Positions 16,731 to 24,175 of a stretch of 64,000 nucleotides of DNA are shown here, in pieces (position 1 is the first letter of the stretch; the number at the start of each line of letters is the position of its first letter). This DNA comes from Lentzea guizhouensis (GTDB lineage: Bacteria > Actinomycetota > Actinomycetes > Mycobacteriales > Pseudonocardiaceae), in NCBI RefSeq assembly GCF_001701025.1, contig NZ_CP016793.1, positions 8,618,001 to 8,682,000 on the forward strand. The letters are read 5' to 3'. Both the position numbers and the translations under genes were made by a program. The notes under the pieces were generated by a model, which was not told the origin of the DNA, did no database searches, and saw nothing but the letters and a program-made list of their open reading frames with translations.

Positions 16731-18269
16731 TCACTTCCTCTCGTAGATCGTCCGGCCGTTCAGCACGGTCCGCACGCACACCGGGGCAGGCCCGGTGAGG
16801 TCGGGCAGGCCCGGCACACCCGACCGCGGGTCGGTCGACCAGCGCTGCACACGCGCATCGGACCCAGCCACCACGAGGTCACCGGTCTCCCACACGGCAT
16901 AAGTAGCCGGAGCACCAGGCTGCAAAGTGCCGGTCACACCGTCATCGACCCCGGCAGCGCGCCAGCCACCACGCGTGTGGGCGGTGAAAGCGGCACGAGG
17001 AGACACACCGAAGCCCTCGGTCTGGTGATGGACAGCTGCGCGCACAGCTGCCCACGGATCGATAGCGGTCACTGGCGTATCGGAGCCGAACGCGAGCACG
17101 ACACCCGCAGCGGCCAACCGCGAAAAGGGATTGAGCCCCACTCCGCGTTCCGCACCGAGCCGCTGGACGTACATCCCGGCCGGCCCGCCCCACTCGGCGT
17201 CGAAGAGCGGCTGGACCGAGGCGATCACGCCCCACCCGGCCAGTTGCTGAGCCTGCTCCGCCGAGACCATCTCGACGTGTTCCAAGCGGTGTCGCGCGGA
17301 GGCCAGAACAGGAGTGCCGAGGGTCTTTTCGGCGATCGTGAAGCCCTCGATCACGGCGGCCATGCCGGCGTCACCGATGACGTGGAAGCCCGCCTGCAGA
17401 CCAAGCGAGGTGCACTTCACCAGGTGGTCGGCGATCTGGGGACCGGACAGGTACAGCGCGCCGGACGTGTCCGCGTCGGCGTACGGCTCGACCAACGCGG
17501 CCGTGCGCGAACCGATCGCGCCGTCGACGAAGTGGTCGCCGGCCAGACCCTGCACGGAAACGCCAGGCAACGAGTGATCACCCCAGTAGGCAACCACCTG
17601 CGGGCCCTCCCCCAACGCCAGCAGCTCGCGCAGGTCGTCCTCACCGGAGATGTCCGGGCCGGCGCATTCGTGCACGGACGCGATGCCCTTCGACGCCGCG
17701 TACCTCAGGAACGCCAGCTGAGCTGCACGGCGCTGGTCAGGCGTGATGGCGTCGCGTGCGATGCGTCGGACGTGATGGTGGGCTGCGCGTGCAAGGGGGC
17801 CCTCGGAGGAGTAGCCGTCAGCCGCACGCGTTTCGTCCGTGACGAGGTTCGACGACACGAGTGCCGAGTGCACGTCGATGCGTGACAGGTACACGCGCTT
17901 GCCCTGAGCCGCCTCGTCGATCTCCGCACGCGTCGGAGGGCGGTTCTCCGGCCACCGCGTCTCGTCCCACCCGTGGCCCCACACGAGCGGGCCGTCCGCC
18001 TCACGGACCTGCTGCAGCAACGCCTCCAACGACGGCGTGCGGGTCAGGTCGACACCGGTCAGCAGCAGACCGGCCGAGGTGGCGTGCACGTGGGCGTCGA
18101 CGAACGCGGGCGCGACGAAGGCGCCGTTCAGTTCGATGACCTCGGCGTCGGGGTGCAGCGCGCGGCCGACTGAGTCCTGTCCGATCCAGACGACCACGCC
18201 GTCCGTGACGGCCATCGCCGACGCGTCCGGTGCGTAGATGCGGCCGCCGACCAAAAGTTGCGTACTCAC
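16731..18269 (-). CDS. Amidohydrolase family protein (YtcJ-like) within the lysine operon
   Basis: 512 residues from the GTG at 18269, one nucleotide after the kdd stop. This is a metal-dependent hydrolase of the amidohydrolase superfamily: HxH in VDAHVHATSAG, a strand SVHECAGP in the middle, the histidines of HRLEHVEMVS, and the final aspartate in VLAFGSDTPVTAIDPWAAV. The C-terminal LQPGAPATYAVWE and VCVRTVLNGRTIYER close the small beta domain. YtcJ-like enzymes hydrolyse N-acyl or cyclic amides. What it does in lysine degradation is unknown: it may release a blocked intermediate or a lactam. Its position inside kdd-kamD-kamE-kal, with 1- and 4-nt gaps, argues for a linked role. Confidence 0.8.
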   Translation of the reverse strand: MSTQLLVGGRIYAPDASAMAVTDGVVVWIGQDSVGRALHPDAEVIELNGAFVAPAFVDAHVHATSAGLLLTGVDLTRTPSLEALLQQVREADGPLVWGHGWDETRWPENRPPTRAEIDEAAQGKRVYLSRIDVHSALVSSNLVTDETRAADGYSSEGPLARAAHHHVRRIARDAITPDQRRAAQLAFLRYAASKGIASVHECAGPDISGEDDLRELLALGEGPQVVAYWGDHSLPGVSVQGLAGDHFVDGAIGSRTAALVEPYADADTSGALYLSGPQIADHLVKCTSLGLQAGFHVIGDAGMAAVIEGFTIAEKTLGTPVLASARHRLEHVEMVSAEQAQQLAGWGVIASVQPLFDAEWGGPAGMYVQRLGAERGVGLNPFSRLAAAGVVLAFGSDTPVTAIDPWAAVRAAVHHQTEGFGVSPRAAFTAHTRGGWRAAGVDDGVTGTLQPGAPATYAVWETGDLVVAGSDARVQRWSTDPRSGVPGLPDLTGPAPVCVRTVLNGRTIYERK

Positions 18270-18270
18270 G

Positions 18271-19281
18271 TCACGCAGTCTGCCTCTGCTCGAACAACGC
18301 CCGCACACCCGGCCGGGTGCGCACCAGGTCCAGCGCGAACGCGGCGTGACCTGGCACATATCCGTTGCCGACCAGCATCTCCACGTCCGCGGCCAGACCC
18401 TCCGCTCCCAAAGCGGCGGCACTGAACGAGGTCGCCATGGAGAAGAAGATCACGGTGCCGCCGTCCGCGGTCGCGAGGATGGCGCCGTGTTCGCATCCCG
18501 GCACGTCCACACACACGACCGTCACATCGACCTGTTTGCCCACGGCCTCGGCCACGGCGACGGGGTTTCGTGCGTCTGCGATGACGACCTCGTCCGCGAG
18601 GCCCGACGAACGCACCTGTGCCGCCTCACGTTCCGTGGGCACCAACGCGACGAGACGCGACGCACCGGCCTGACGCGCGGCCGCGAGAGAGAGCGACCCC
18701 GACTTGCCCCCACCACCGAGCACGAGCACGGACCCGCCGGGGTGCCGGCGCACGACCCGGTCGGTCAGCGCCGGCGCACCACACACGTCGAGCACCGAAA
18801 GCGCGAGCTCAGCCGGCATGTCGTCGGGCAGCACCGCCGCGATCGACCGACCGAACAGCACCGCGGTCCCCCGGCACGGCACCTGCTCGTCCTCGCCGCT
18901 CCAGTCCTGCAGCCCGTCGGTGATCCGCAGCGGCGTCAGCGTGAGGCTGACCAGTGTCGCGATCCGGTCACCGGCCGCGAGCCCGAGCGGGGACTCCGGT
19001 CCGACCTCCAGGACCGTGCCGAACAACATCCCGCCCGAGCCCGTGACCGGGTTCTGCATCTTGCCGCGCTCGGCGACGATGTCGAGCACCGCCTGCCTGA
19101 CCCCGTCCGGCGTCCCGTGCGTCTCCCTGAGCTGCCGGAACGAAGCCGCGTCCAGGTTGAGCCGCTCCACCGCGACGATGACCTCGTCGGCGGCGGGCAC
19201 GGGTTCCGCATCGAGCCGCCACGCCTGCTGCGGCAGTACACCCGCAGGGTCGAGGACACGGTGCAGTCCGTACGCGCTCAC
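18271..19281 (-). CDS. kdd: L-erythro-3,5-diaminohexanoate dehydrogenase
   Basis: 336 residues from the GTG at 19281, which has GAAGGA 8 nt upstream. A start further upstream would read through the operator and add an unlikely basic tail. The family is a medium-chain-dehydrogenase-like fold: the nucleotide-binding loop SVLVLGGGGKSGSLSLAAA precedes RLVALVPTEREAAQV, and GKMQNPVTGSGGMLFGTVLE with AAGDRIATLVSLTLTPL is typical of Kdd. It oxidises 3,5-diaminohexanoate to 5-amino-3-oxohexanoate with NAD+. It heads the operon kdd-amidohydrolase-kamD-kamE-kal. A TA-rich palindrome lies 32-43 nt upstream of the start. The next enzyme of the pathway, the keto-aminohexanoate cleavage enzyme Kce, is not in the window. 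Confidence 0.92.
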   Translation of the reverse strand: MSAYGLHRVLDPAGVLPQQAWRLDAEPVPAADEVIVAVERLNLDAASFRQLRETHGTPDGVRQAVLDIVAERGKMQNPVTGSGGMLFGTVLEVGPESPLGLAAGDRIATLVSLTLTPLRITDGLQDWSGEDEQVPCRGTAVLFGRSIAAVLPDDMPAELALSVLDVCGAPALTDRVVRRHPGGSVLVLGGGGKSGSLSLAAARQAGASRLVALVPTEREAAQVRSSGLADEVVIADARNPVAVAEAVGKQVDVTVVCVDVPGCEHGAILATADGGTVIFFSMATSFSAAALGAEGLAADVEMLVGNGYVPGHAAFALDLVRTRPGVRALFEQRQTA

Positions 19282-19312
19282 CTGAAAATCCTTCGGTCGA
19301 CGACGCTGTCTC

Positions 19313-19328
19313 GAAGATATCTTCACGC
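19313..19328. promoter_or_regulatory. Candidate operator of the lysine operon (GATATC motif)
   Basis: GAAGATATCTTC is a perfect 12-bp palindrome (19313-19324) in the leader of kdd. The 13-mer GATATCTTCACGC (19316-19328) recurs with one change as GATATCTTTACGC upstream of kamA (24140-24152). TA-rich palindromes are rare in this GC-rich DNA, and their place before two operons of the same pathway suggests one regulator, perhaps of the Lrp/AsnC type. Confidence 0.55.
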
Positions 19329-19351
19329 GAAGCGTTGAGATCCCGCAAGTA

Positions 19352-20860
19352 TCACTCAGGATTTACACGGAACCAGCGGCAGTCGTAGGGCGCCAGATCC
19401 ACCTTGGCACCGGTCTTGGCCGGCTTCACCGTGCCGCCCGTCGCCAGGTCCGTGAGCACTCCGCCGGCCGGGACGCGCACCGTGATCTCCTGATCGGCGA
19501 AGTTGTGCACGGCGATCACCGAGCCACCGTCACAGTCCGCGCGATGGGCGAACACGGTCGGGTCGCCAACGTCGAGCACCTGCACAGCGCCCCACGCGAA
19601 CTCAGGGGCCTCACGGTAGAGCTCGACCAGACGGCGCATCCACGCCAGCAACGAGTCGGGGTCATGGCGCTGCTTACCCGCCTCCTCCCAGTCCATCGGC
19701 ACGCGCACCGCGAGCCGGCCTTCGAGCGACAGGTCCTCCTCCAGGCCGATCTCCTCGCCGTAGAAGAGCACCGGTGTCCCCGGCAGCGTGAACAGCAGGC
19801 TGTAGACCATCCGGATGCGGCGCTGGTCCCCGTCGAGCATGCCGGGCAGCCTCCGGCGCAAACCACGACCGTAGAGCTGCATCGAAGGATCCGGCCCGAA
19901 GGCGTCGAACACCTCCTGGCGTTCGTCGACCGGCAGCTTGTCCAGCGTCAGCTCGTCGTGGTTGCGGACGAACGTCGCCCAGTGCCCGTCGCGCGGTGGC
20001 TGAGGGCGTTCCTGCAGCGCCTTCGCCAGTGGCCCGCTCGTCCGCCGCGCCAGTGCCAGGTACATCGCCTGCATGCCGACGAAGTCGAAGCACATGGTCA
20101 GCTCGTCGCCGACGCCCTGGCCGTAGAAGGCCATCGTGTCCTTGTACGGCAGGTTCACCTCGCCGAGCAGCACGCCCTCACCGTTGCGGCGGTTGAGGAA
20201 CGCCCGCAGGTCGGTGAGGTAGTCGTGCGGGTCGGGCAGCTCGACCGCGTCGGAGGGTTCCTGGTGCTCCAGCAGGAACGGGACGGCGTCCACGCGGAAG
20301 CCGCTCAGGCCCAGCTCCATCCAGAAGCCCATGATCCGCGCGATCTCGTCGCGCACGGCGGGGTTGGCCACGTTGAGGTCGGGCTGGTGCTTGTAGAAGC
20401 GGTGCAGGTAGTACTTGCCGACCTCTTCGGAGTACTCCCAGAGCGAGTTCTCCTTGTCGGGGAACGTGATGCCCTTCGGTCCGTCCTCGGGCGGCTCGTC
20501 GGCCCAGACGTACCAGTCGCGCTTGTCGGGGTCGTGGAACCACGGGTGCTGATCGGACGTGTGGTTCACGACGAGGTCGGCGATGACGCGCATGCCGCGG
20601 TCCCGTGCGGCGCGCACGAACTCCACGAAGTCGCCCAGCGAGCCGAGGCGTGGATCGACGGAGTAGAAGTCGGAGATGTCGTAGCCGTCGTCGCGTTCGG
20701 GCGTCGGGTAGAAGGGCATCAGCCACACACACGTGACGCCCAGTGCGTGCAGGTGGTCGAGGCGTTCGGTGGCGCCGCGGAAGCCGCTGTCGGAGAACGT
20801 CTCCACGTCCAGGCAGTAGAGGACGGCGTTCTTCCACCACACGTCCGAGGTGCGGATCAC
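19352..20860 (-). CDS. GH13 alpha-amylase family protein (trehalose synthase-like)
   Basis: 502 residues from the GTG at 20860. The four GH13 regions are intact: DLVVNHTSDQHPWF (region I), GFRVDAVPF with the nucleophile aspartate (region II), LLGEVNLP with the acid/base glutamate (region III) and FVRNHDEL (region IV). Segments such as GYDISDFYSVDPRLGSLGDF and TFPDKENSLWEYSEEVGKYYLH are typical of the trehalose synthase/maltosyl subfamily, and the small C-terminal beta domain is present. It would isomerise or hydrolyse alpha-1,4-linked glucosides in the cytoplasm. The GTGA start overlaps the stop of the LLM-class oxidoreductase, a pairing often seen in actinomycetes. It ends 70 nt before kdd, with no clear terminator between. 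Confidence 0.88.
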   Translation of the reverse strand: MIRTSDVWWKNAVLYCLDVETFSDSGFRGATERLDHLHALGVTCVWLMPFYPTPERDDGYDISDFYSVDPRLGSLGDFVEFVRAARDRGMRVIADLVVNHTSDQHPWFHDPDKRDWYVWADEPPEDGPKGITFPDKENSLWEYSEEVGKYYLHRFYKHQPDLNVANPAVRDEIARIMGFWMELGLSGFRVDAVPFLLEHQEPSDAVELPDPHDYLTDLRAFLNRRNGEGVLLGEVNLPYKDTMAFYGQGVGDELTMCFDFVGMQAMYLALARRTSGPLAKALQERPQPPRDGHWATFVRNHDELTLDKLPVDERQEVFDAFGPDPSMQLYGRGLRRRLPGMLDGDQRRIRMVYSLLFTLPGTPVLFYGEEIGLEEDLSLEGRLAVRVPMDWEEAGKQRHDPDSLLAWMRRLVELYREAPEFAWGAVQVLDVGDPTVFAHRADCDGGSVIAVHNFADQEITVRVPAGGVLTDLATGGTVKPAKTGAKVDLAPYDCRWFRVNPE

Positions 20861-21816
20861 GCGGTCACCTCCGGCAGCACGTGCTCGCCGAACGCGTCGA
20901 TGAACGGGTTCAGGTCCTGGCCGACGTGGTGCAGGTAGATCTCCTCGAAGCCGAGCGAGGCGTACTCGTGCAGCTGCTCGGCGTGCCACTTGAGGTCGTC
21001 GGAGATGTTGACGACGCCTTCGATCTGTTCGATCGGCACGTTCTCGGCGACCACGTCGAAGTGCTCCGGCAGCTCCAGGTCCCAGCACACCGGCGGGCGG
21101 AACACGTTGGTGCGCCACTGGTCGTGTGCGATCTTGCGGGCGGTGTCGAGGTTCTGCGCCCAGCTCACGTGCACCTGCAGGTGCAGCTTGCCGCGGCCAC
21201 CCGCGTCCCGGTAGGCGCCGGCGACCTCGCGCAGGCGTTCCGGCGCGGCGTTGACGGTGATCAGGCCGTCCGCCCACGACGCGCACCAGCGCGCGGTCTC
21301 CGGGCTGACGGCGGCGCCGATCAGCAGCGGCGCCTCGCTCGGCAGCGTCCACAGCCGGGCGCGGTCGACGCGGACCAGGCCGTCGTGGTTGACCTCGTCA
21401 CCGTTGAGCAGCGCGCGGATCACCTCGACGCACTCCTCCAGCCGCCGCGTCCTGATGTCCTTGCGCGGCCAGCCGTCGCCGGTGATGTGCTCGTTGCTCG
21501 CCTCGCCGGTGCCCAGCGCGGCCCAGAACCGGCCGGGGTACATCGAGGCGAGCGTGCCGATCGCCTGCGCGGTGATCGCCGGGTGGTAGCGCTGGCCGGG
21601 TGCGGTGACGACGCCGAACGGCAGCGCGGTCGCCTGCAGCGCGGCGCCGAGCCACGACCACGCGTACCCGGATTGGCCCTGCCGCTCGCTCCACGGGGCG
21701 AAGTGGTCGGAGCTCATCGCGGCGGTGAAGCCGGCCTGCTCGGCCCGCTGCACGGCGGCGAGCAGCTCGCTCGGGTGAATCTGCTCATGTGACGCGTGGA
21801 TGCCGTAAACGGTCAT
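20857..21816 (-). CDS. LLM-class flavin-dependent oxidoreductase (TIGR03885-like)
   Basis: 319 residues from the ATG at 21816. Luciferase-like monooxygenase fold: MTVYGIHASHEQIHPSELL, then FTAAMSSDHFAPWSERQGQS, then GVVTAPGQRYHPAITAQAIG and PGRFWAALGTGEASNEHITG. The last three are the usual flavin/F420-binding barrel strands. The pattern matches the family described as probable non-F420 flavin oxidoreductases (TIGR03885), whose members are often beside a GH13 gene, as here. The natural cofactor (F420 or FMN) and substrate cannot be told from sequence. It is first in a two-gene operon with the GH13 enzyme and is divergent from the small secreted protein at 21911. Confidence 0.85.
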   Translation of the reverse strand: MTVYGIHASHEQIHPSELLAAVQRAEQAGFTAAMSSDHFAPWSERQGQSGYAWSWLGAALQATALPFGVVTAPGQRYHPAITAQAIGTLASMYPGRFWAALGTGEASNEHITGDGWPRKDIRTRRLEECVEVIRALLNGDEVNHDGLVRVDRARLWTLPSEAPLLIGAAVSPETARWCASWADGLITVNAAPERLREVAGAYRDAGGRGKLHLQVHVSWAQNLDTARKIAHDQWRTNVFRPPVCWDLELPEHFDVVAENVPIEQIEGVVNISDDLKWHAEQLHEYASLGFEEIYLHHVGQDLNPFIDAFGEHVLPEVTA

Positions 21817-21910
21817 GGCCCTTCGGTACCCAGGACGAAGATCGAGGCAACCTCTCCGGCGGTTCCGGCGTTCCCGAGTTGAGATCCACTTCACTCAGGG
21901 GAGTTGAACG

Positions 21911-22390
21911 ATGACGTTCCGCATCGCAGCAGTGGCCGCGCTTTCCCTCGCCGCAGCGGCGAGTCCCGCGGTCGCCGCCACCGACGACGGCTGGTGCGGC
22001 AGCGAGGACCTGCTCATCACCGTCAGCGAGGGCAGGGCTCCGGTCGCGGCCGACCGGTTGTTCGCGATCCACCTGCAGACGGCCGGCAACGGCCCGTGCA
22101 CCATCCGGGGGATGCTCAGCGAGGTGCGCTTCCTGCAGGGCGAGACCGACCTGGACGTGCCGATCGCGGGCGGCCAGCCGCAGGAGTGGCCGGAGTTCAT
22201 CACCGTCGACGCCGACAGCGAGGCCGTCGTCTACATGAGCGCGCCGAAGAAGGCCAAGCCGCAGCCCGTTGACCACATCCGGTTCATCCTGCCTGGTAAC
22301 GGCACCCGCGGCGACACCGTGACCGTTCCCTGGCCGTCCCCGGTCGGTGGTCTCGTCGACTTCGGCATCATCGTCTCGCCGGTGAGTTGA
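21911..22390 (+). CDS. Secreted DUF4232-like protein
   Basis: 159 residues with a clear signal peptide (MTFRIAAVAALSLAAAASPA, cleaved near AVA-ATDDG). The mature part has two cysteines (DGWCGSEDL and GPCTIRGML) in the arrangement of DUF4232: first Cys, a beta sandwich, 'NGPCTIRG' as the second Cys, then a hydrophobic strand. It is shorter than usual and ends LVDFGIIVSP. The function of the family is unknown. Members are exported and often lipoproteins, but no lipobox is present here. AGGGGAG before the ATG supports the start. It is divergent from the LLM oxidoreductase gene. Confidence 0.65.
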   Translation: MTFRIAAVAALSLAAAASPAVAATDDGWCGSEDLLITVSEGRAPVAADRLFAIHLQTAGNGPCTIRGMLSEVRFLQGETDLDVPIAGGQPQEWPEFITVDADSEAVVYMSAPKKAKPQPVDHIRFILPGNGTRGDTVTVPWPSPVGGLVDFGIIVSPVS

Positions 22391-22413
22391 ACCGATTCCA
22401 CGTGACGTCCGTG

Positions 22414-22443
22414 TCCTCCTCAGCACCTCGGAGCTGAGGAGGA
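22414..22443 (+). promoter_or_regulatory. Hairpin that buries the Shine-Dalgarno of the SsgA-like gene
   Basis: A perfect 11-bp stem (22414-22424 with 22433-22443) and an 8-nt loop. The 3' arm contains the whole Shine-Dalgarno GAGGAGGA (22436-22443), 6 nt before the ATG at 22450. It may gate translation, or act as terminator of the upstream gene, or both. Confidence 0.6.
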
Positions 22444-22449
22444 TCGGCG

Positions 22450-22845
22450 ATGTACAACGAGACCCGAGTCGGGACGGCGACCGTTGTCCAGTTCATCAGG
22501 CCGGACGGCTCGATCGAACCCATGGACGTCGACCTCCACTACCGCACGGACGATCCGCACGCCGTGACGCTGCGGTTCCACACGCGCGGACAGGAGTCGA
22601 CCTGGCTGGTGGGCCGGGAACTGCTCGCGGCGGGGCTGCTGGCGCCGGCGGGGGTCGGCGACGTGCGGCTGCGGCGTGAGGAGGGGGACGTGCTGGTGCT
22701 CGAGCTCTTCACCGAGGACTCGCACGCGGTGTTCCACCTGTCCGCCGACGAGCTCGACCGCTTCCTGAACTCGACCTACCAGGTCGTTCCCGCCGGGCGG
22801 GAGGTCGTGGACTTCGACCTGCTGCTGAAAGACCTGCTGGCCTGA
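22450..22845 (+). CDS. SsgA family sporulation/cell division regulator
   Basis: 131 residues. SsgA-like proteins (SALPs) are actinomycete-specific and control septum placement and spore maturation. The sequence fits: a beta-rich N-terminus, LHYRTDDPHAVTLRFHT (the conserved 'Y.p.DP.AV...F' stretch), STWLVGRELLAAGLLAPAGVGDVRLRREE, then a C-terminal helical part HLSADELDRFLNSTYQVVPAGRE. Which paralogue it is (SsgA, SsgB or another SALP) cannot be decided from this. The ATG has a very strong Shine-Dalgarno sequestered in a hairpin. No other division gene is adjacent. Confidence 0.88.
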   Translation: MYNETRVGTATVVQFIRPDGSIEPMDVDLHYRTDDPHAVTLRFHTRGQESTWLVGRELLAAGLLAPAGVGDVRLRREEGDVLVLELFTEDSHAVFHLSADELDRFLNSTYQVVPAGREVVDFDLLLKDLLA

Positions 22846-22877
22846 GCCGCGGCCGGGCGTTCGAGGAGCGGGGCGTC

Positions 22878-23006
22878 GTGACGGGCGCGGAGTTCGTGAG
22901 CCGTTCTCGACCGACAGACCAACCTGTCGTGCACGACACGGCGTACCTGGTGGCGGCGGTGCTGGAGTCGCTAGGCGAGCACCGGGGTGCGGGTCGCAGA
23001 CTGAGA
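22878..23006 (+). other. Possible short ORF or remnant
   Basis: From a GTG at 22878 the frame reads VTGAEFVSRSRPTDQPVVHD, then TAYLVAAVLESLGEH, helical and plausible as protein, before it runs antisense into the GNAT gene. I recognise no family. It may be a fragment. Confidence 0.15.
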
Positions 23007-23024
23007 GCTCGTCCGTGCTGGGGG

Positions 23025-23585
23025 TTACAGCCTCAGCCCCAGCACCAGCTTCTCCCCCACGGCTATTTGCTTGAACCCGAGGTGCTGCCAGAACCCGATG
23101 GCGTGTGTGTTGTGGCGGCGCACGTGCACATGGACGCCCTTCTCCAGACGTTCGAGCGCCGCGCGCACGAGCCCACCGCCCATCCCCTTGCCCTTTGCAC
23201 GCGGCAGCAGGTTCGCGTGCATGTGCGCGGGATAGTCGATGGCGAGCATGGGGTCGACGCGCGCCGGGTGGTGGATGTGGCGGACGACCCGGTTCGCGCT
23301 GGGTGACATCGGATAGCGGATGCGCAGGTCTGGCCACCAGTCGCGGTCAACGCGGTCTTCGAAGGCGACGCTGTCGATCGTGGCGACGGCATAGCCGCAG
23401 ACGCCGTCGTCGTCCTCCGCCACGAAGGCGAGGTCGGGTTCAAAGGCGACGTACGGGCCGACGTAGGCGTGGCCGAGCAGGCGCGGGTCGTCGAACAGGT
23501 GGCGTGCGCCCTGGCCGCCGTTGCCGGTGTCGAGGCAGATGTCGTAGAGCGCGTCGAGGTCGGCGGGGTGGTACGCGCGGATCAC
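23025..23585 (-). CDS. GNAT family N-acetyltransferase
   Basis: 186 residues beginning MIRAYHPADLDALYDICLDT, a typical GNAT start. It contains FVAEDDDGVCGYAVATIDS (beta4) and the acetyl-CoA loop LLPRAKGKGMGGGLVRAALE, where R-x-x-G-x-G/A appears as KGKGMGG, followed by HAIGFWQHLGFKQI (beta6-alpha4). The pattern with YPAHMHANLLPRA resembles bacterial relatives of the acetyltransferase-like domain of eukaryotic O-GlcNAcase. The substrate is unknown. Its ATG overlaps the stop of the FxsA-like gene by 4 nt, so the two are co-translated. Confidence 0.88.
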   Translation of the reverse strand: MIRAYHPADLDALYDICLDTGNGGQGARHLFDDPRLLGHAYVGPYVAFEPDLAFVAEDDDGVCGYAVATIDSVAFEDRVDRDWWPDLRIRYPMSPSANRVVRHIHHPARVDPMLAIDYPAHMHANLLPRAKGKGMGGGLVRAALERLEKGVHVHVRRHNTHAIGFWQHLGFKQIAVGEKLVLGLRL

Positions 23586-24046
23586 GGCAGTTCGCGACGC
23601 TCGGTGATGACGACCGGGTCGGCGTCGACCGTGACGACCTCACCCTCGACGACCTGGCCGGGGCCGAAGCGGCGTTCGTGCTCGAACTTGAGCGCGGCGG
23701 CCTCAGCCTTGCGGGCGATGCGGCGGCTCACCAGGCGGCGGGTCGGCGGGAAGAGCAGGAACAACGCGGCCACGTCGCTGATGAAGCCCGGCACCATGAT
23801 CATCGCCCCGGCCGCGGCGATGAGCACCCCGTCGGCCATCTCCTGGTGCGGCTGCTGACGCTTGAAGACCGACTCGGAGAACGCGGCCATCGTCTGCGCG
23901 CCCTGCCTGCGCACCAGCGTGAGCCCCACGAGGGTGCCGACCAGCAGCAACGCGATCATCGCGAGCGGACCGATCGCGTTGCCGACAGCGATCATGACCG
24001 CGATCTCGGCGAACATCCCGACGAGCAGCAGCGCGAAAAGGGGCAT
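23582..24046 (-). CDS. FxsA family membrane protein
   Basis: 154 residues from the ATG at 24046. The usual FxsA plan is visible: an N-terminal hydrophobic helix (MPLFALLLVGMFAEIAVMIA), a second one (MIALLLVGTLVGLTLVRRQG), and the conserved block ADGVLIAAAGAMIMVPGFIS followed by a third helix. A charged cytoplasmic tail ends the protein. FxsA is a membrane protein whose overproduction relieves phage T7 exclusion by the F plasmid in E. coli. Its physiological role is unknown. It is the first gene of a two-gene operon with the GNAT gene and is divergent from kamA. Confidence 0.88.
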   Translation of the reverse strand: MPLFALLLVGMFAEIAVMIAVGNAIGPLAMIALLLVGTLVGLTLVRRQGAQTMAAFSESVFKRQQPHQEMADGVLIAAAGAMIMVPGFISDVAALFLLFPPTRRLVSRRIARKAEAAALKFEHERRFGPGQVVEGEVVTVDADPVVITERRELP

Positions 24047-24104
24047 ACCAGCACAACGTACAGGCGCTCGAAGTTGCTCCCACACCGCCTCCACCAGCGC
24101 CCGA

Positions 24105-24152
24105 GCCGAAATATTTACGGCACGCTAGCGGTGTGACAGGATATCTTTACGC
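24105..24152. promoter_or_regulatory. kamA promoter region with shared GATATC motif
   Basis: GATATCTTTACGC (24140-24152) lies 23 nt before the kamA ATG and matches the motif upstream of kdd at 12 of 13 positions. A second TA-rich element, GAAATATTTACGGC (24108-24121), sits in an imperfect palindrome 19 nt further upstream. Together they look like binding sites of one regulator. Confidence 0.5.
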
Positions 24153-24175
24153 AACCTCGACGCTGAGGAGTACGG

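Noticed and set aside
19352..21352. A 666-residue GH13 protein with an N-terminal extension
   Set aside because: The extension is out of frame with the LLM gene and Arg-rich. The GTG at 20860 overlaps the LLM stop in the usual GTGA manner.
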